A DNA stretch of 64,000 nucleotides from Leucobacter luti (GTDB lineage: Bacteria > Actinomycetota > Actinomycetes > Actinomycetales > Microbacteriaceae): NCBI RefSeq assembly GCF_004217175.1, contig NZ_SHKI01000002.1, positions 363,000 through 426,999 on the forward strand, given 5' to 3'. Under the pieces are notes generated by a model. It was not told the DNA's origin and did not search any database. It worked only from the letters and a program-made list of their open reading frames with translations. The translations under genes and the position numbers were made by a program. Within the stretch, counting starts at the first letter, position 1, and every line of letters begins with the position of its first letter. Shown in pieces: positions 35,097-42,852 of this stretch.

Positions 35097-35938
35097 CCCC
35101 AAATCTTGTGTCCCGCATCGTCGAGACCGCGCTCGGTGAGGACGCCCCCTGGGGCGACCTCACCGTTGAGCTGACAACCCCCGAAGCGGCGTTCGTGGCC
35201 ACGCGGCTCGTGGCGCGCGAGGCCGGAGTCTTCGCCGGGGGCCCGCTGATCGAGGAGACGTTTCGGCAGGTGGATCCGCGCGTGACCGTCACAGAGCTGG
35301 TCGCGGAGGGCACCCCGTTCATCGCGGGCGACGTACTTGCGCAGATTGCCGGCCCGGCGCGGGGCGTGCTGACCGGCGAGCGTGTGGCGCTCAACTTTAG
35401 TCAGCGCATGAGCGGCATCGCGACGCTGACCTCGCACTTCGTGGCAGCGGTGGCGCACACGGGTGCGCGGATCGCTGATACGCGGAAGACGACGCCCGGA
35501 CTGCGCGCGCTTGAGAAGCACGCGGTGCGCGCGGGCGGGGGATCGAACCACCGGTTTAGCCTCTCCGACGCGATCATGGTGAAAGACAACCACCTCGCGG
35601 CGCTCGGCGCCGACGACGCAGCTTCGACGACCGCGGCCCTCGCCGGACTGCGGGAGCGGGCCGGACACACGACCGCGATCGTGGTGGAGGTCGACCGGCT
35701 TGAGCAGATCGAGCCCGTGCTGGCGGCGCGGCCGACCGGGATCCTGCTCGACAACTTCACCACCGACGAACTGCGCGCCGGCGTGGCGCTGATCGGCGAC
35801 CGGGCAATCGTCGAGGCGAGCGGTGGGGTGACGATCGACACGGTGGTGGGGATCGCGGAGGCCGGGGTGGACGTGATCTCGGTGGGGCAGCTCACCCACG
35901 GCGCCCGGGCGCTCGACCTGGGGCTCGACGCCGCGTGA
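35090..35938 (+). CDS. nadC: Nicotinate-nucleotide diphosphorylase (carboxylating) NadC
   Basis: NadC turns quinolinate and PRPP into nicotinate mononucleotide. Visible motifs are ALGEDAPWGDLTVEL, ERVALNFSQRMSGIATLT, RIADTRKTTPGLRALEKHAV, IMVKDNHLAALG and the C-terminal GVDVISVGQLTHGARALDLG. The length (282 aa) is standard. The ATG lies inside the nadB end (7-base overlap). Confidence 0.95.
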   Translation: MLTPNLVSRIVETALGEDAPWGDLTVELTTPEAAFVATRLVAREAGVFAGGPLIEETFRQVDPRVTVTELVAEGTPFIAGDVLAQIAGPARGVLTGERVALNFSQRMSGIATLTSHFVAAVAHTGARIADTRKTTPGLRALEKHAVRAGGGSNHRFSLSDAIMVKDNHLAALGADDAASTTAALAGLRERAGHTTAIVVEVDRLEQIEPVLAARPTGILLDNFTTDELRAGVALIGDRAIVEASGGVTIDTVVGIAEAGVDVISVGQLTHGARALDLGLDAA

Positions 35939-36047
35939 TGTCGCCGCGCGTCGCCGGGCCCTCGCACTCCCGAGTCGCCAGGCACCCTCAAGCCACCGGC
36001 CGCCCCCGAGCGGCCGAACTCCGCGCGGCGGGCCGGAGGGGTGCACG

Positions 36048-37277
36048 GTGAGCGCCGGGTACCTCGATGCCGCCGCGACGGCGCCGCTGCGACCGGCGGC
36101 GCGCGCCGCGATGCTCGCCGTGTGGGACGCGGGCCAGGCGAACGCCTCAAGCGTGCACTCGGCGGGCTTTCGCGCGCGCACGGAGGTGGAGACGGCGCGG
36201 CAGCGCATCGCTGACGCGCTCGGCGCGGTGCCGAGCGAGGTGGTGTTCACCTCGGGCGGCACCGAGGCGAACGCGCTCGCGATCGTGGGCCTCGCGCTGG
36301 CGCGGCCGCGCGGCCGGCACCTCGTGACCTCGGCGATCGAGCACCCCTCGGTGCTCGAATCGTGCCGGTACCTTGAGCGCGTGTTCGGCTTCGAACTGAG
36401 CATCTTGCCGGTCGACGCGGACGGCCGGGTGGCGGTGGCGGCCGTGGCGGAGGCCCTGCGCGCCGACACCACGCTGCTGTCGATCGGCCTAGCGAACGGG
36501 GAGATTGGGACCGTGCAGGCGCTGCACGAGCTCGCGGCACCCGCGCGGGCGCTCGGCGTGCCGGTCCACACCGACGCGGTGCAGGCCGCGGCGAGCCTGC
36601 CGGTCTCGTTCGGCTCGACCGCGGGCCAGGCCCGCGGTGCCGCGGACATAGAGGGCACCGAGCCGGGCAGGGACGCCGAGGCCTGGCCGGGCCTGGCGGT
36701 CGACGCGCTGACGGTCGCCTCGCACAAGTTCGGTGGCCCGCAGGGGGTCGGCGCGCTGCTGCTGCGCCGGGGCACCCCCATCGAGGCGCTCGTGCACGGC
36801 GGCGGGCAGGAGGGCGGCGTGCGCTCCGGCACCGAGAACGTGGCGGGGATCGCCGGCTTCGCTGCGGCGGTTGCGGCGGCGACGCGGGAGATCGGGACCA
36901 CCGCGCTCGAGCTCATGCTGAGCCGCGACGCGCTGATCTCAGGACTGCTCGAACGGGTGCCCGGGATTGTGCTTACCGGCCACCCCGAGGAGCGGCTGCC
37001 CGGGCACGCCTCAGTGACGGTCTCGGGGGTGAGCGGGGAATCGCTGCTGGTGGCGCTCGACGCGGCGGGCCTCGCCGTGTCGTCTGGTTCCGCGTGCGCC
37101 GCTGGCAAATCCGAGCCGTCGCCCGTGCTGCTCGCACTGGGGGTGTCGCCGGAGGACGCCCACACCGCCCTGCGGTTCACGCTGCCAGCGCCGCTCCAGG
37201 CGGACGAGGTGCGTCGGATCGTTGAGCTACTCGGGGCAGAAGTGCGGCGAGCGCGCGGGGTGCCCGCGGAGCGCTGA
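36048..37277 (+). CDS. Cysteine desulfurase of the NAD operon (NifS/IscS class)
   Basis: The 409 aa PLP enzyme has YLDAAATAPLRPAARAAML, FTSGGTEANALAIVG, SAIEHPSVLE (PLP-stacking His), the Schiff-base Lys in TVASHKFGGPQGVGALLL and the mobile catalytic Cys in SSGSACAAGKSEPS. It sits 109 bases after nadC with GGAGGGG before its GTG. Cysteine desulfurases in nadABC operons supply sulfur for the NadA iron-sulfur cluster, so that is the likely role. An insert around residues 190-215 (ARGAADIEGTEPGRD) is unusual. Confidence 0.88.
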   Translation: MSAGYLDAAATAPLRPAARAAMLAVWDAGQANASSVHSAGFRARTEVETARQRIADALGAVPSEVVFTSGGTEANALAIVGLALARPRGRHLVTSAIEHPSVLESCRYLERVFGFELSILPVDADGRVAVAAVAEALRADTTLLSIGLANGEIGTVQALHELAAPARALGVPVHTDAVQAAASLPVSFGSTAGQARGAADIEGTEPGRDAEAWPGLAVDALTVASHKFGGPQGVGALLLRRGTPIEALVHGGGQEGGVRSGTENVAGIAGFAAAVAAATREIGTTALELMLSRDALISGLLERVPGIVLTGHPEERLPGHASVTVSGVSGESLLVALDAAGLAVSSGSACAAGKSEPSPVLLALGVSPEDAHTALRFTLPAPLQADEVRRIVELLGAEVRRARGVPAER

Positions 37278-37304
37278 GGCGCGGCGTCTGGCCCAGCCGC
37301 CGCG

Positions 37305-38573
37305 TCAGAGGCCACTGCCGACCACATCGGGGACCCGCTTCACGTGGCTGGGGACGACGATGACCCGGTCGACCGTGAGCGCAAGCACCGAGTTCGGGTC
37401 GATGTCCCGCGCCGCATCGACGTGCACCTGGGCGACGCTCTGGATGCCACACATCCACCACAGCCACGCGCTCAGCGCGAGGAGTGGCGCCCGGTCGGCG
37501 CTCGGACACTCAGCGATTGCGGTGCGGAGGCGATCCCGCACCGCGGGAAGCCGCTCGTGCTCGGTGAACTCCGGACTCAACGACGCGAGGAGGAACAGGA
37601 GCGCACCGCGGTGCTGTGCCACCCCGGCCGCGGTGTCGCCCGCGATGCGCCGGAGCTGCGCGCCCGTCTGGGGTTCACTCATGAGCACCGCTGCGCGCTC
37701 CGGGGGCAGCAGGATTCCGAGCACGACGCCGAACCACTGCACCGGGTGGGCCAGCGTGCGGATGAGCGCCGCGGTGTCCCGCGGGGTGAGCGCCTGCGGC
37801 CGGCGCAGCATGCGCGCGGCCGCGGCGGTGCGCTGGATCGAGGGCCGCTCCGACGGGGCGCTGCGTTGCAGACGCGCAAGCGCGGCGACGACCGCGGCGG
37901 CGCGCTGGGGGTCCGCCTCGGGAATCGCGCTCACCGCCGCGAAATCGCGGACCTCGTCGCCGCGCAGGGTCGCCGCGAGCGCGATGGGACTGGTCTCGAT
38001 CTCACTGAGGGGGTGCCCACCCGCTGGTGCGTGCGGATCGAGATAGCTGACCCAGCCGTCGGCCGCGAGACAGCACAGCTCACGGACCGCGAGCCCGGCG
38101 CCGATGAGCGCGTCTTTCACGCCCCGGGCGAGTGCGGCGTGCGGCGCGTGGGGCGCGTGGGGCGTGCGCGGTACGCGGGGCACGCGGGGTGCGCCGGGTG
38201 GGCCTGCTGCGCCGGAGGCATCCGGCGGGTCAGCGAAGCGCTCATCAGCGAAGCGCTCGTCGGTGACGATGGCGATGGCGACTGCGTGCGGCGGCGCTGC
38301 GGAGTGGCCGCGCCCGTGCGGGGCGTCGTGGAGCGAGTCGAGTGCCGAGACGAAGACGTCGACGAACTCGCTGACCCGCTCCGGAGAATCGTCGGGTGGC
38401 AGATTGATCCGGAGCGCGGGCCCGGACCTACTGCCCGAGAAGCACACCGCGACCAGGCAGTCCTGTGGCGTGAACCCCAACAGGAGTGGGAGCGCGGCGA
38501 GGTAGTCGGCGGGGGTGTGGCAGGTGAGAACGCGCGGGGCGGCTGGGCTGGGGGCGGTCTGCGGCTGAGTCAT
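37305..38573 (-). CDS. DUF4192 domain-containing protein
   Basis: The 422 aa product begins with the DUF4192 signature (LTCHTPADYLAALPLLLGFT then PQDCLVAVCFSGSRSGPALR). It ends in an Ala-rich helical region with LRTAIAECPSADRAPLLALS. DUF4192 is an actinobacterial family of unknown function. I prefer the ATG at 38573 because a GACACT box lies 6 bases upstream; the ATG at 38588 would add five residues. A run of Pro/Arg/His repeats (PRVPRVPRTPHAPHAPHAAL) inside the domain is odd. It is convergent with the NAD operon, 27 bases away. Confidence 0.8.
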   Translation of the reverse strand: MTQPQTAPSPAAPRVLTCHTPADYLAALPLLLGFTPQDCLVAVCFSGSRSGPALRINLPPDDSPERVSEFVDVFVSALDSLHDAPHGRGHSAAPPHAVAIAIVTDERFADERFADPPDASGAAGPPGAPRVPRVPRTPHAPHAPHAALARGVKDALIGAGLAVRELCCLAADGWVSYLDPHAPAGGHPLSEIETSPIALAATLRGDEVRDFAAVSAIPEADPQRAAAVVAALARLQRSAPSERPSIQRTAAAARMLRRPQALTPRDTAALIRTLAHPVQWFGVVLGILLPPERAAVLMSEPQTGAQLRRIAGDTAAGVAQHRGALLFLLASLSPEFTEHERLPAVRDRLRTAIAECPSADRAPLLALSAWLWWMCGIQSVAQVHVDAARDIDPNSVLALTVDRVIVVPSHVKRVPDVVGSGL

Positions 38574-38610
38574 GCTCCGAGTGTCCATCGGCCGGGGCAC
38601 GCGCCGCGGG

Positions 38611-38670
38611 TTGTCCACAGAAACGGTGGCGAATTCGGGCTCGGGGGTCAGAAATCGCGGCTGTGGACGG
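38611..38670. promoter_or_regulatory. DnaA-box-like sites forming an inverted repeat
   Basis: The 226-base gap between the DUF4192 gene and the flavoprotein gene holds ttgtccaca (38611-38619), a perfect actinobacterial DnaA-box sequence. A partial box in the opposite direction, tgtggacgg, lies at 38662-38670. gtccacag and ctgtggac make a perfect 8-base inverted repeat 40 bases apart. Nothing else in the gap suggests an origin. It may be chance or a regulator site. Confidence 0.3.
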
Positions 38671-38799
38671 CGGGCGGAGGCGCCACTCGGCGTTCCAAGC
38701 CCAGCTCCGCGGCCGAACCCCGCCGGCCCCACGCGCCCCGGCCCCGCGCGCGTGCGCCCGGGCCCCGAATGGAGCCCGGGCGCACACTAGACCCCAGCG

Positions 38800-40563
38800 C
38801 TACTCGACGAGCTTGCCCACGACCGTCTCGTCCGCCGTCGCGTACGCCAGCGCCCGGAACGACTCGGGCGCCTCGGGCAGCGGCTCGAACGTGGCCCCGC
38901 CCTCCGGGGTCCACACGAAGTTGCCCTGCAGCTCGGCGCTGGTCTCCGGGTAGTCGGAGCGGTTGTGGCAGCCACGCGTCTCGCGGCGCTCGAGGGCGCA
39001 CTCGAGGGTGGCGCGCGCGGCGAGGAGCGAACCGTAGAGATCGAAGGCGTGCGCGAGGTCGTCGAAGCCTGCGATGTCTGGGTGTGCTGTGACGTTCGCG
39101 ACGCGCTCCTCGAGGACGGCGAGCTTCGCGAGGCCCGCGGTGAGCCCCTCCTCGCTGCGCACCACGCCGGCGTGCTCGGTCATGAGATCGCGCAGTGCGC
39201 GCTGCAGGCGCCGCGGACTCTCGCTCGTCGCCCCGCGCTCGGTCAGAAGCCCGGCCATCTCCGCGCGCGCCTCGGCGACCGCGGCCGGGTCGCGCCGCAC
39301 CTCGGTGATCCCCGAGACGTACGCGGCGGCGTCGGCCCCCGTGATCCGGCCGTAGACGAGCAGCTCGATCAACGAGTTGCCGCCCAGCCGGTTTGCGCCG
39401 TGCAGTCCGCTCGACGCCTCGCCGATCGCGTAGAGTCCGTCCACCCCGGTGCCGTGGTCCTCGGGGCGCACCCACACGCCGCCCATCGAGTAGTGCGCGG
39501 TCGGGGCGATCTCGATCGGTTCCTCGGTGATGTCGAGCATCTGCAGGTCGATGAGGTTGCGGTACACGCGGGGCAGCTTCGCGAGGATCTGCTCGCGCGG
39601 CAGGTGCGACACGTCGAGGAACACCCCGCCGTTCGTGGTGCCGCGTCCCTCGACGATCTCGGTGTAGCTGGCGAGCGCGACTCGATCCCGTGTGGAGAGC
39701 TCCATTCGCTCGGGATCGTACTTCTCCATGTAGCGCTCGCCGAGCGCGTTGCGCAGGATCCCGCCCTCGCCGCGCGCGGCCTCCGACACGAGCAGGCCGG
39801 CGGCCTCGGTCGGCTCGAGGATCCCGGACGGGTGGAACTGGACGAGCTCGGCGTCGCGGATCTTGCCGCCCGCGAGCGCGGCCAGCCGGAACGAGTCACC
39901 GGTGTTCTCGTCGCGCCGGGAGGAGGTGTTGCGCCAGATGCGAGTGTGCCCGCCGGCCGCGAGGATCACGGCGTCCGCGTGGATCACCACGGGGGAGCCG
40001 TCAACGATGTCGAAGCCGTACGCGCCGAAGACGCGCCCCGCGCTCGTGAGCAGCCGGGTGATGTAGATCGTGTCGACGATCGGCACCTGGAGCTCTGCCG
40101 CGCGACGCATCAGCGTGCGCTGGATCTCGAGCCCCGTGTAGTCGCCCGCGTAGGCGGTGCGCCGGTACTTGTGCGCGCCGAAGAACCGCTGGCTGATCCG
40201 GCCGTCCTCCTCGCGGGCGAACGGCATGCCCCAGCGTTCGAGGTCGGCGATGCCCTCCGCGGCCCCCTTCGTGACGACCTCGACGATCGCCGGATCGGCG
40301 AGGTAGTACGACTCGCGGAGCGTGTCCGCCGCGTGCTGCTCCCAGCTGTCCTCCGGATCCATCGTGCCGAGCGCGGCGTTGATTCCGCCGGCCGCGAGAG
40401 TGGTGTGCGCGTCGTGCGCGCGGCGCTTGCCCACGGCGAGGACCTGGACGCCGCGCTCGGCGAGCTCGATCGACGCTCGCAGGCCGGCGCCGCCGGTGCC
40501 GATGACGAGGACGGAGGTGGACAGGAGGCGTTCGGGGCGATCTGCTGCTGGTGTGGTGTGCAT
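38800..40563 (-). CDS. FAD-dependent oxidoreductase, succinate dehydrogenase/fumarate reductase flavoprotein family
   Basis: The 587 aa flavoprotein has VLVIGTGGAGLRASIELAER (FAD), HTTLAAGGINAALGTMDPED (covalent-FAD-type His-x4-Ala region), VQFHPSG, AHYSMGGVWVRPEDHGTG, SGLHGANRLGGNSLIELLVY and the C-terminal RRETRGCHNRSDYPE. This is the SdhA/FrdA/NadB superfamily. No iron-sulfur or membrane-anchor subunit is nearby, and a dedicated nadB exists at 33.3 kb, so its electron acceptor and substrate are open. The ATG at 40563 follows a TAGCGT box by 7 bases, a leaderless arrangement. It is divergent from a LysR regulator. Confidence 0.8.
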   Translation of the reverse strand: MHTTPAADRPERLLSTSVLVIGTGGAGLRASIELAERGVQVLAVGKRRAHDAHTTLAAGGINAALGTMDPEDSWEQHAADTLRESYYLADPAIVEVVTKGAAEGIADLERWGMPFAREEDGRISQRFFGAHKYRRTAYAGDYTGLEIQRTLMRRAAELQVPIVDTIYITRLLTSAGRVFGAYGFDIVDGSPVVIHADAVILAAGGHTRIWRNTSSRRDENTGDSFRLAALAGGKIRDAELVQFHPSGILEPTEAAGLLVSEAARGEGGILRNALGERYMEKYDPERMELSTRDRVALASYTEIVEGRGTTNGGVFLDVSHLPREQILAKLPRVYRNLIDLQMLDITEEPIEIAPTAHYSMGGVWVRPEDHGTGVDGLYAIGEASSGLHGANRLGGNSLIELLVYGRITGADAAAYVSGITEVRRDPAAVAEARAEMAGLLTERGATSESPRRLQRALRDLMTEHAGVVRSEEGLTAGLAKLAVLEERVANVTAHPDIAGFDDLAHAFDLYGSLLAARATLECALERRETRGCHNRSDYPETSAELQGNFVWTPEGGATFEPLPEAPESFRALAYATADETVVGKLVE

Positions 40564-40570
40564 GCGCACC

Positions 40571-40576
40571 ACGCTA
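40571..40576 (-). promoter_or_regulatory. -10 box for leaderless flavoprotein gene
   Basis: Minus-strand TAGCGT ends 7 bases before the ATG at 40563. Between it and the LysR promoter, attactccaatgaat (40591-40605) has imperfect dyad symmetry and could be the LysR site. Confidence 0.5.
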
Positions 40577-40628
40577 GGCACTCAGTGACGATTACTCCAA
40601 TGAATAGAGCGGATGACGACGATGCGGA

Positions 40629-40634
40629 TATGCT
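40629..40634 (+). promoter_or_regulatory. -10 box for leaderless lysR-type gene
   Basis: TATGCT ends 7 bases before GTG at 40642. This supports the GTG as the start and argues against the ATG at 40630, which lies inside the box. Confidence 0.5.
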
Positions 40635-40641
40635 ATTGAGT

Positions 40642-41604
40642 GTGAATCTCGACCAGTTGCGTGGTTTCGCGGAGGTGGCCCTTACCGGGCACTTCACGCG
40701 CGCCGCCGAGCAGCTCCACCTCGCCCAGCCCTCACTCAGCCGGCAAATCGCCACGCTCGAGCGCGAGCTCGGCGTGGAACTCTTTCACCGGGTGCGCGGC
40801 AACGTCGCGCTCACGAGCGCGGGGGAGCGCCTGCTCCCGCTCGCGCGCCGCATGCTCGCCGACGCCGAGACCGCGCGCAGCGAGATGGCCGAGATGGCGG
40901 GCCTCCGCCGCGGCAGGATCCGGCTCGGGGCCACCCCCACGCTCTGCACGAGCCTCGTGGTCGACGTGCTCGCCGAGTTTCACGAGCGCTACCCCGGGAT
41001 CGACATCGAGATCCTCGAGCGCGGCTCGCGCAGTCTGATCGCCGCGCTCATGGAGGGTGCGCTCGATCTCGCGCTCATCGTGACGAGCGTCGGTGCGGGG
41101 GAGGCGCGGGCGGTGCTCGATCGCGAGCCGATCCTGAGCGAGCGCCTCGTCGCCGTCTCCGCCGCCGACCGGCCCGACCCGTTCGCGGCGGCGCCCGACG
41201 AGACGCAGCGCGCCGTGACGATCGCGGAGCTCGCGGGTGTGCCGCAGATCGTGTTCCCGGAGAACTACGACCTGCGCGTGGCGATGGACGCGGCGTATCG
41301 CGCGGCAGGGCTCACCCCGGTGGTCGCGGTCGAGGGCGTGGAGATGGACGCGGCGCTGCGCTTCGCGGAACGCGGCATCGGGGTCGCCGTGGTGCCCGCG
41401 ATGGTGGCCGTCGACCGGCCGAAGCTGCGGGCCACGCCGCTCGCCGGCGCAGCGCTCACCCGCACGGTCAGCCTCGCCCGGCGCTCGGACATGGCGCCCA
41501 CGCACGCGAGTGCGGCACTGCAAGCGATGACGCGAGAGGTCGCCGACCGCCTCGCCGCCTCCGGCAGCGCGACCGCGACGCTGGTGAGCCGGGTCGGCGG
41601 CTGA
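40642..41604 (+). CDS. LysR family transcriptional regulator
   Basis: The 320 aa protein starts in the classical way (MNLDQLRGFAEVALTGHFTR) and has the LysR winged HTH (AAEQLHLAQPSLSRQIATLE, VELFHRVRGNVALTSAG). The substrate-binding domain begins RIRLGATPTLCTSLVVDVL. I choose GTG at 40642 over the ATGs at 40600 and 40630 on the basis of the HTH spacing and the -10 box. It is divergent from the flavoprotein gene, which is probably its target, activated in response to a pathway metabolite. Confidence 0.9.
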   Translation: MNLDQLRGFAEVALTGHFTRAAEQLHLAQPSLSRQIATLERELGVELFHRVRGNVALTSAGERLLPLARRMLADAETARSEMAEMAGLRRGRIRLGATPTLCTSLVVDVLAEFHERYPGIDIEILERGSRSLIAALMEGALDLALIVTSVGAGEARAVLDREPILSERLVAVSAADRPDPFAAAPDETQRAVTIAELAGVPQIVFPENYDLRVAMDAAYRAAGLTPVVAVEGVEMDAALRFAERGIGVAVVPAMVAVDRPKLRATPLAGAALTRTVSLARRSDMAPTHASAALQAMTREVADRLAASGSATATLVSRVGG

Positions 41605-41678
41605 GCGGGCGGCGGCGCGAGGCCACCGAGCGGGCGGGCGGCGCGGGGCGACCGAGCGGGTGGCGGCGCGAGGCAGCC
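41603..41678. repeat. Three tandem units of about 25 bp starting at the lysR-type stop codon
   Basis: Units at 41603-41627, 41628-41653 and 41654-41678 share gagcgggcggcggcgcgagg then c.acc with minor changes. The first unit begins within the stop codon of the LysR gene. It fills the gap to the convergent neighbour. Confidence 0.75.
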
Positions 41679-41689
41679 GCGCGCAGCGG

Positions 41690-42373
41690 CTACTTCTGGC
41701 GCGCCACCATCTCGGTGATCCAGATGGGGGCGAACGGGGAGACGCAGCCCGGCGGGGTCGGGTAGTCCGCGAGGACCTGCAGCCGCTCACCGATGTCGAG
41801 CGCCCTGGCGCGCAGCTCAGCGTGGTGAATGCCGATCTGCGCGAGGCACTCGTTCATCGCCCACTGCAAGCCCTCGGGCGCAGCCGGCATCTCCGCCTCG
41901 ATCTGATCCAGCAGGCCCGCGAGGTCGAGCCCCTCGGGGCGCTTCGCCACTCGATCGGAGGTGAGGGCCCACCCGGATCCGGCGATCCGGGGATCCGGGT
42001 CGGAGAACCAGGCGAGCCGCAGCTCCTCGACGTGGGGGCTCTTCTTGACGATGTAGTTGACGAGCCAATCGCGCACCTTCGGGATCCGCGCGTCGCGCAG
42101 CATCGCGTCGAGCTCGGCCGCGCTGAAGGCCCTGGGCGTTGCGATGAGCAGTGCGACGAGCCGCTCGGGCGAGCCACCCGTGGCCCACAGCTGGAGCGCG
42201 AGCGGATGGTTTCGCTTGAGCGCCTTCGCGACGCCGCGCAGCTTGGTGAGGTTGACGCCGTGGTCGTCGCCGTGTCGCTCGTTTACGGCGCGCGCCCGCG
42301 GATCCTCAAGGGCGGCGAGGGCCGCGCGGATCTCCGGCAGCGCGCTCTCCGGGGTGATCTCGATCGCGGCCAC
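41690..42373 (-). CDS. DNA alkylation repair protein, AlkD-like
   Basis: The 227 aa helical protein resembles the AlkD/HEAT-like DNA glycosylase family (PF08713): ERHGDDHGVNLTKLRGVAK, LALQLWATGGSPERLVALLI, RDWLVNYIVKKSP, RIAGSGWALTSDR. AlkD removes N3- and N7-alkylated purines. The GTG at 42373 starts 2 bases after the sufU stop. The earlier open frame to 42448 reads through sufU and is not used. Repair activity is inferred from family only, and the link to Suf genes is positional. Confidence 0.7.
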   Translation of the reverse strand: MAAIEITPESALPEIRAALAALEDPRARAVNERHGDDHGVNLTKLRGVAKALKRNHPLALQLWATGGSPERLVALLIATPRAFSAAELDAMLRDARIPKVRDWLVNYIVKKSPHVEELRLAWFSDPDPRIAGSGWALTSDRVAKRPEGLDLAGLLDQIEAEMPAAPEGLQWAMNECLAQIGIHHAELRARALDIGERLQVLADYPTPPGCVSPFAPIWITEMVARQK

Positions 42374-42375
42374 GA

Positions 42376-42852
42376 CTACGCCCCCGCGCGCTGTGCGTCG
42401 ACCTGCGCCAGATCCGCCTCGAGCGCCACCCAGCCGAGCATCGCGCACTTGACGCGCATCACGAACTTCGAGACGCCCTGCAGTGCGACCGCGTCGCCGA
42501 GCAGATCCTCGTCGGGCTCCTCGGCGCCGCGCGCCTGGATCATGTGCCTGAACGCGTCGATCCGCTCGCGGGCCCCCGCGATCGTCAGCTCCTCGTCGCG
42601 CACAAGCTGCGAGAGGATCGAGGCCGACGCCATCGAGATCGAGCAGCCCTGGCCCTCCCAGGCGAGCTGCGAGATCCGGCCCGTTTCGGGATCAACCGCG
42701 ATTGACAGGTCGATCTCGTCGCCGCAGCTCGGGTTGAACTCGTGGTGCGTCGCGGTGAGCGCGCCCGCCGCCGGGTCGAGCTCACCCTTGCCGATGGGGC
42801 GCTTCGAGTGATCGAGAATGACCTCTTGGTACAGTCCGTCGAGCGCGCTCAC
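42376..42852 (-). CDS. sufU: SufU-type iron-sulfur assembly / sulfur transfer protein
   Basis: The 158 aa protein is SufU: GLYQEVILDHSKRPIG, FNPSCGDEIDL, WEGQGCSISMASAS and MRVKCAMLGW supply the Asp and three Cys that bind zinc. SufU takes persulfide from SufS by zinc-ligand swapping. It overlaps sufS (ATGA). The SufBCD scaffold genes are not in the window. Confidence 0.93.
   Translation of the reverse strand: MSALDGLYQEVILDHSKRPIGKGELDPAAGALTATHHEFNPSCGDEIDLSIAVDPETGRISQLAWEGQGCSISMASASILSQLVRDEELTIAGARERIDAFRHMIQARGAEEPDEDLLGDAVALQGVSKFVMRVKCAMLGWVALEADLAQVDAQRAGA

Noticed and set aside
38965..40599. Large open frame running into the LysR gene from within the flavoprotein region
   Set aside because: It is the antisense of the flavoprotein gene; LysR homology begins at 40642.
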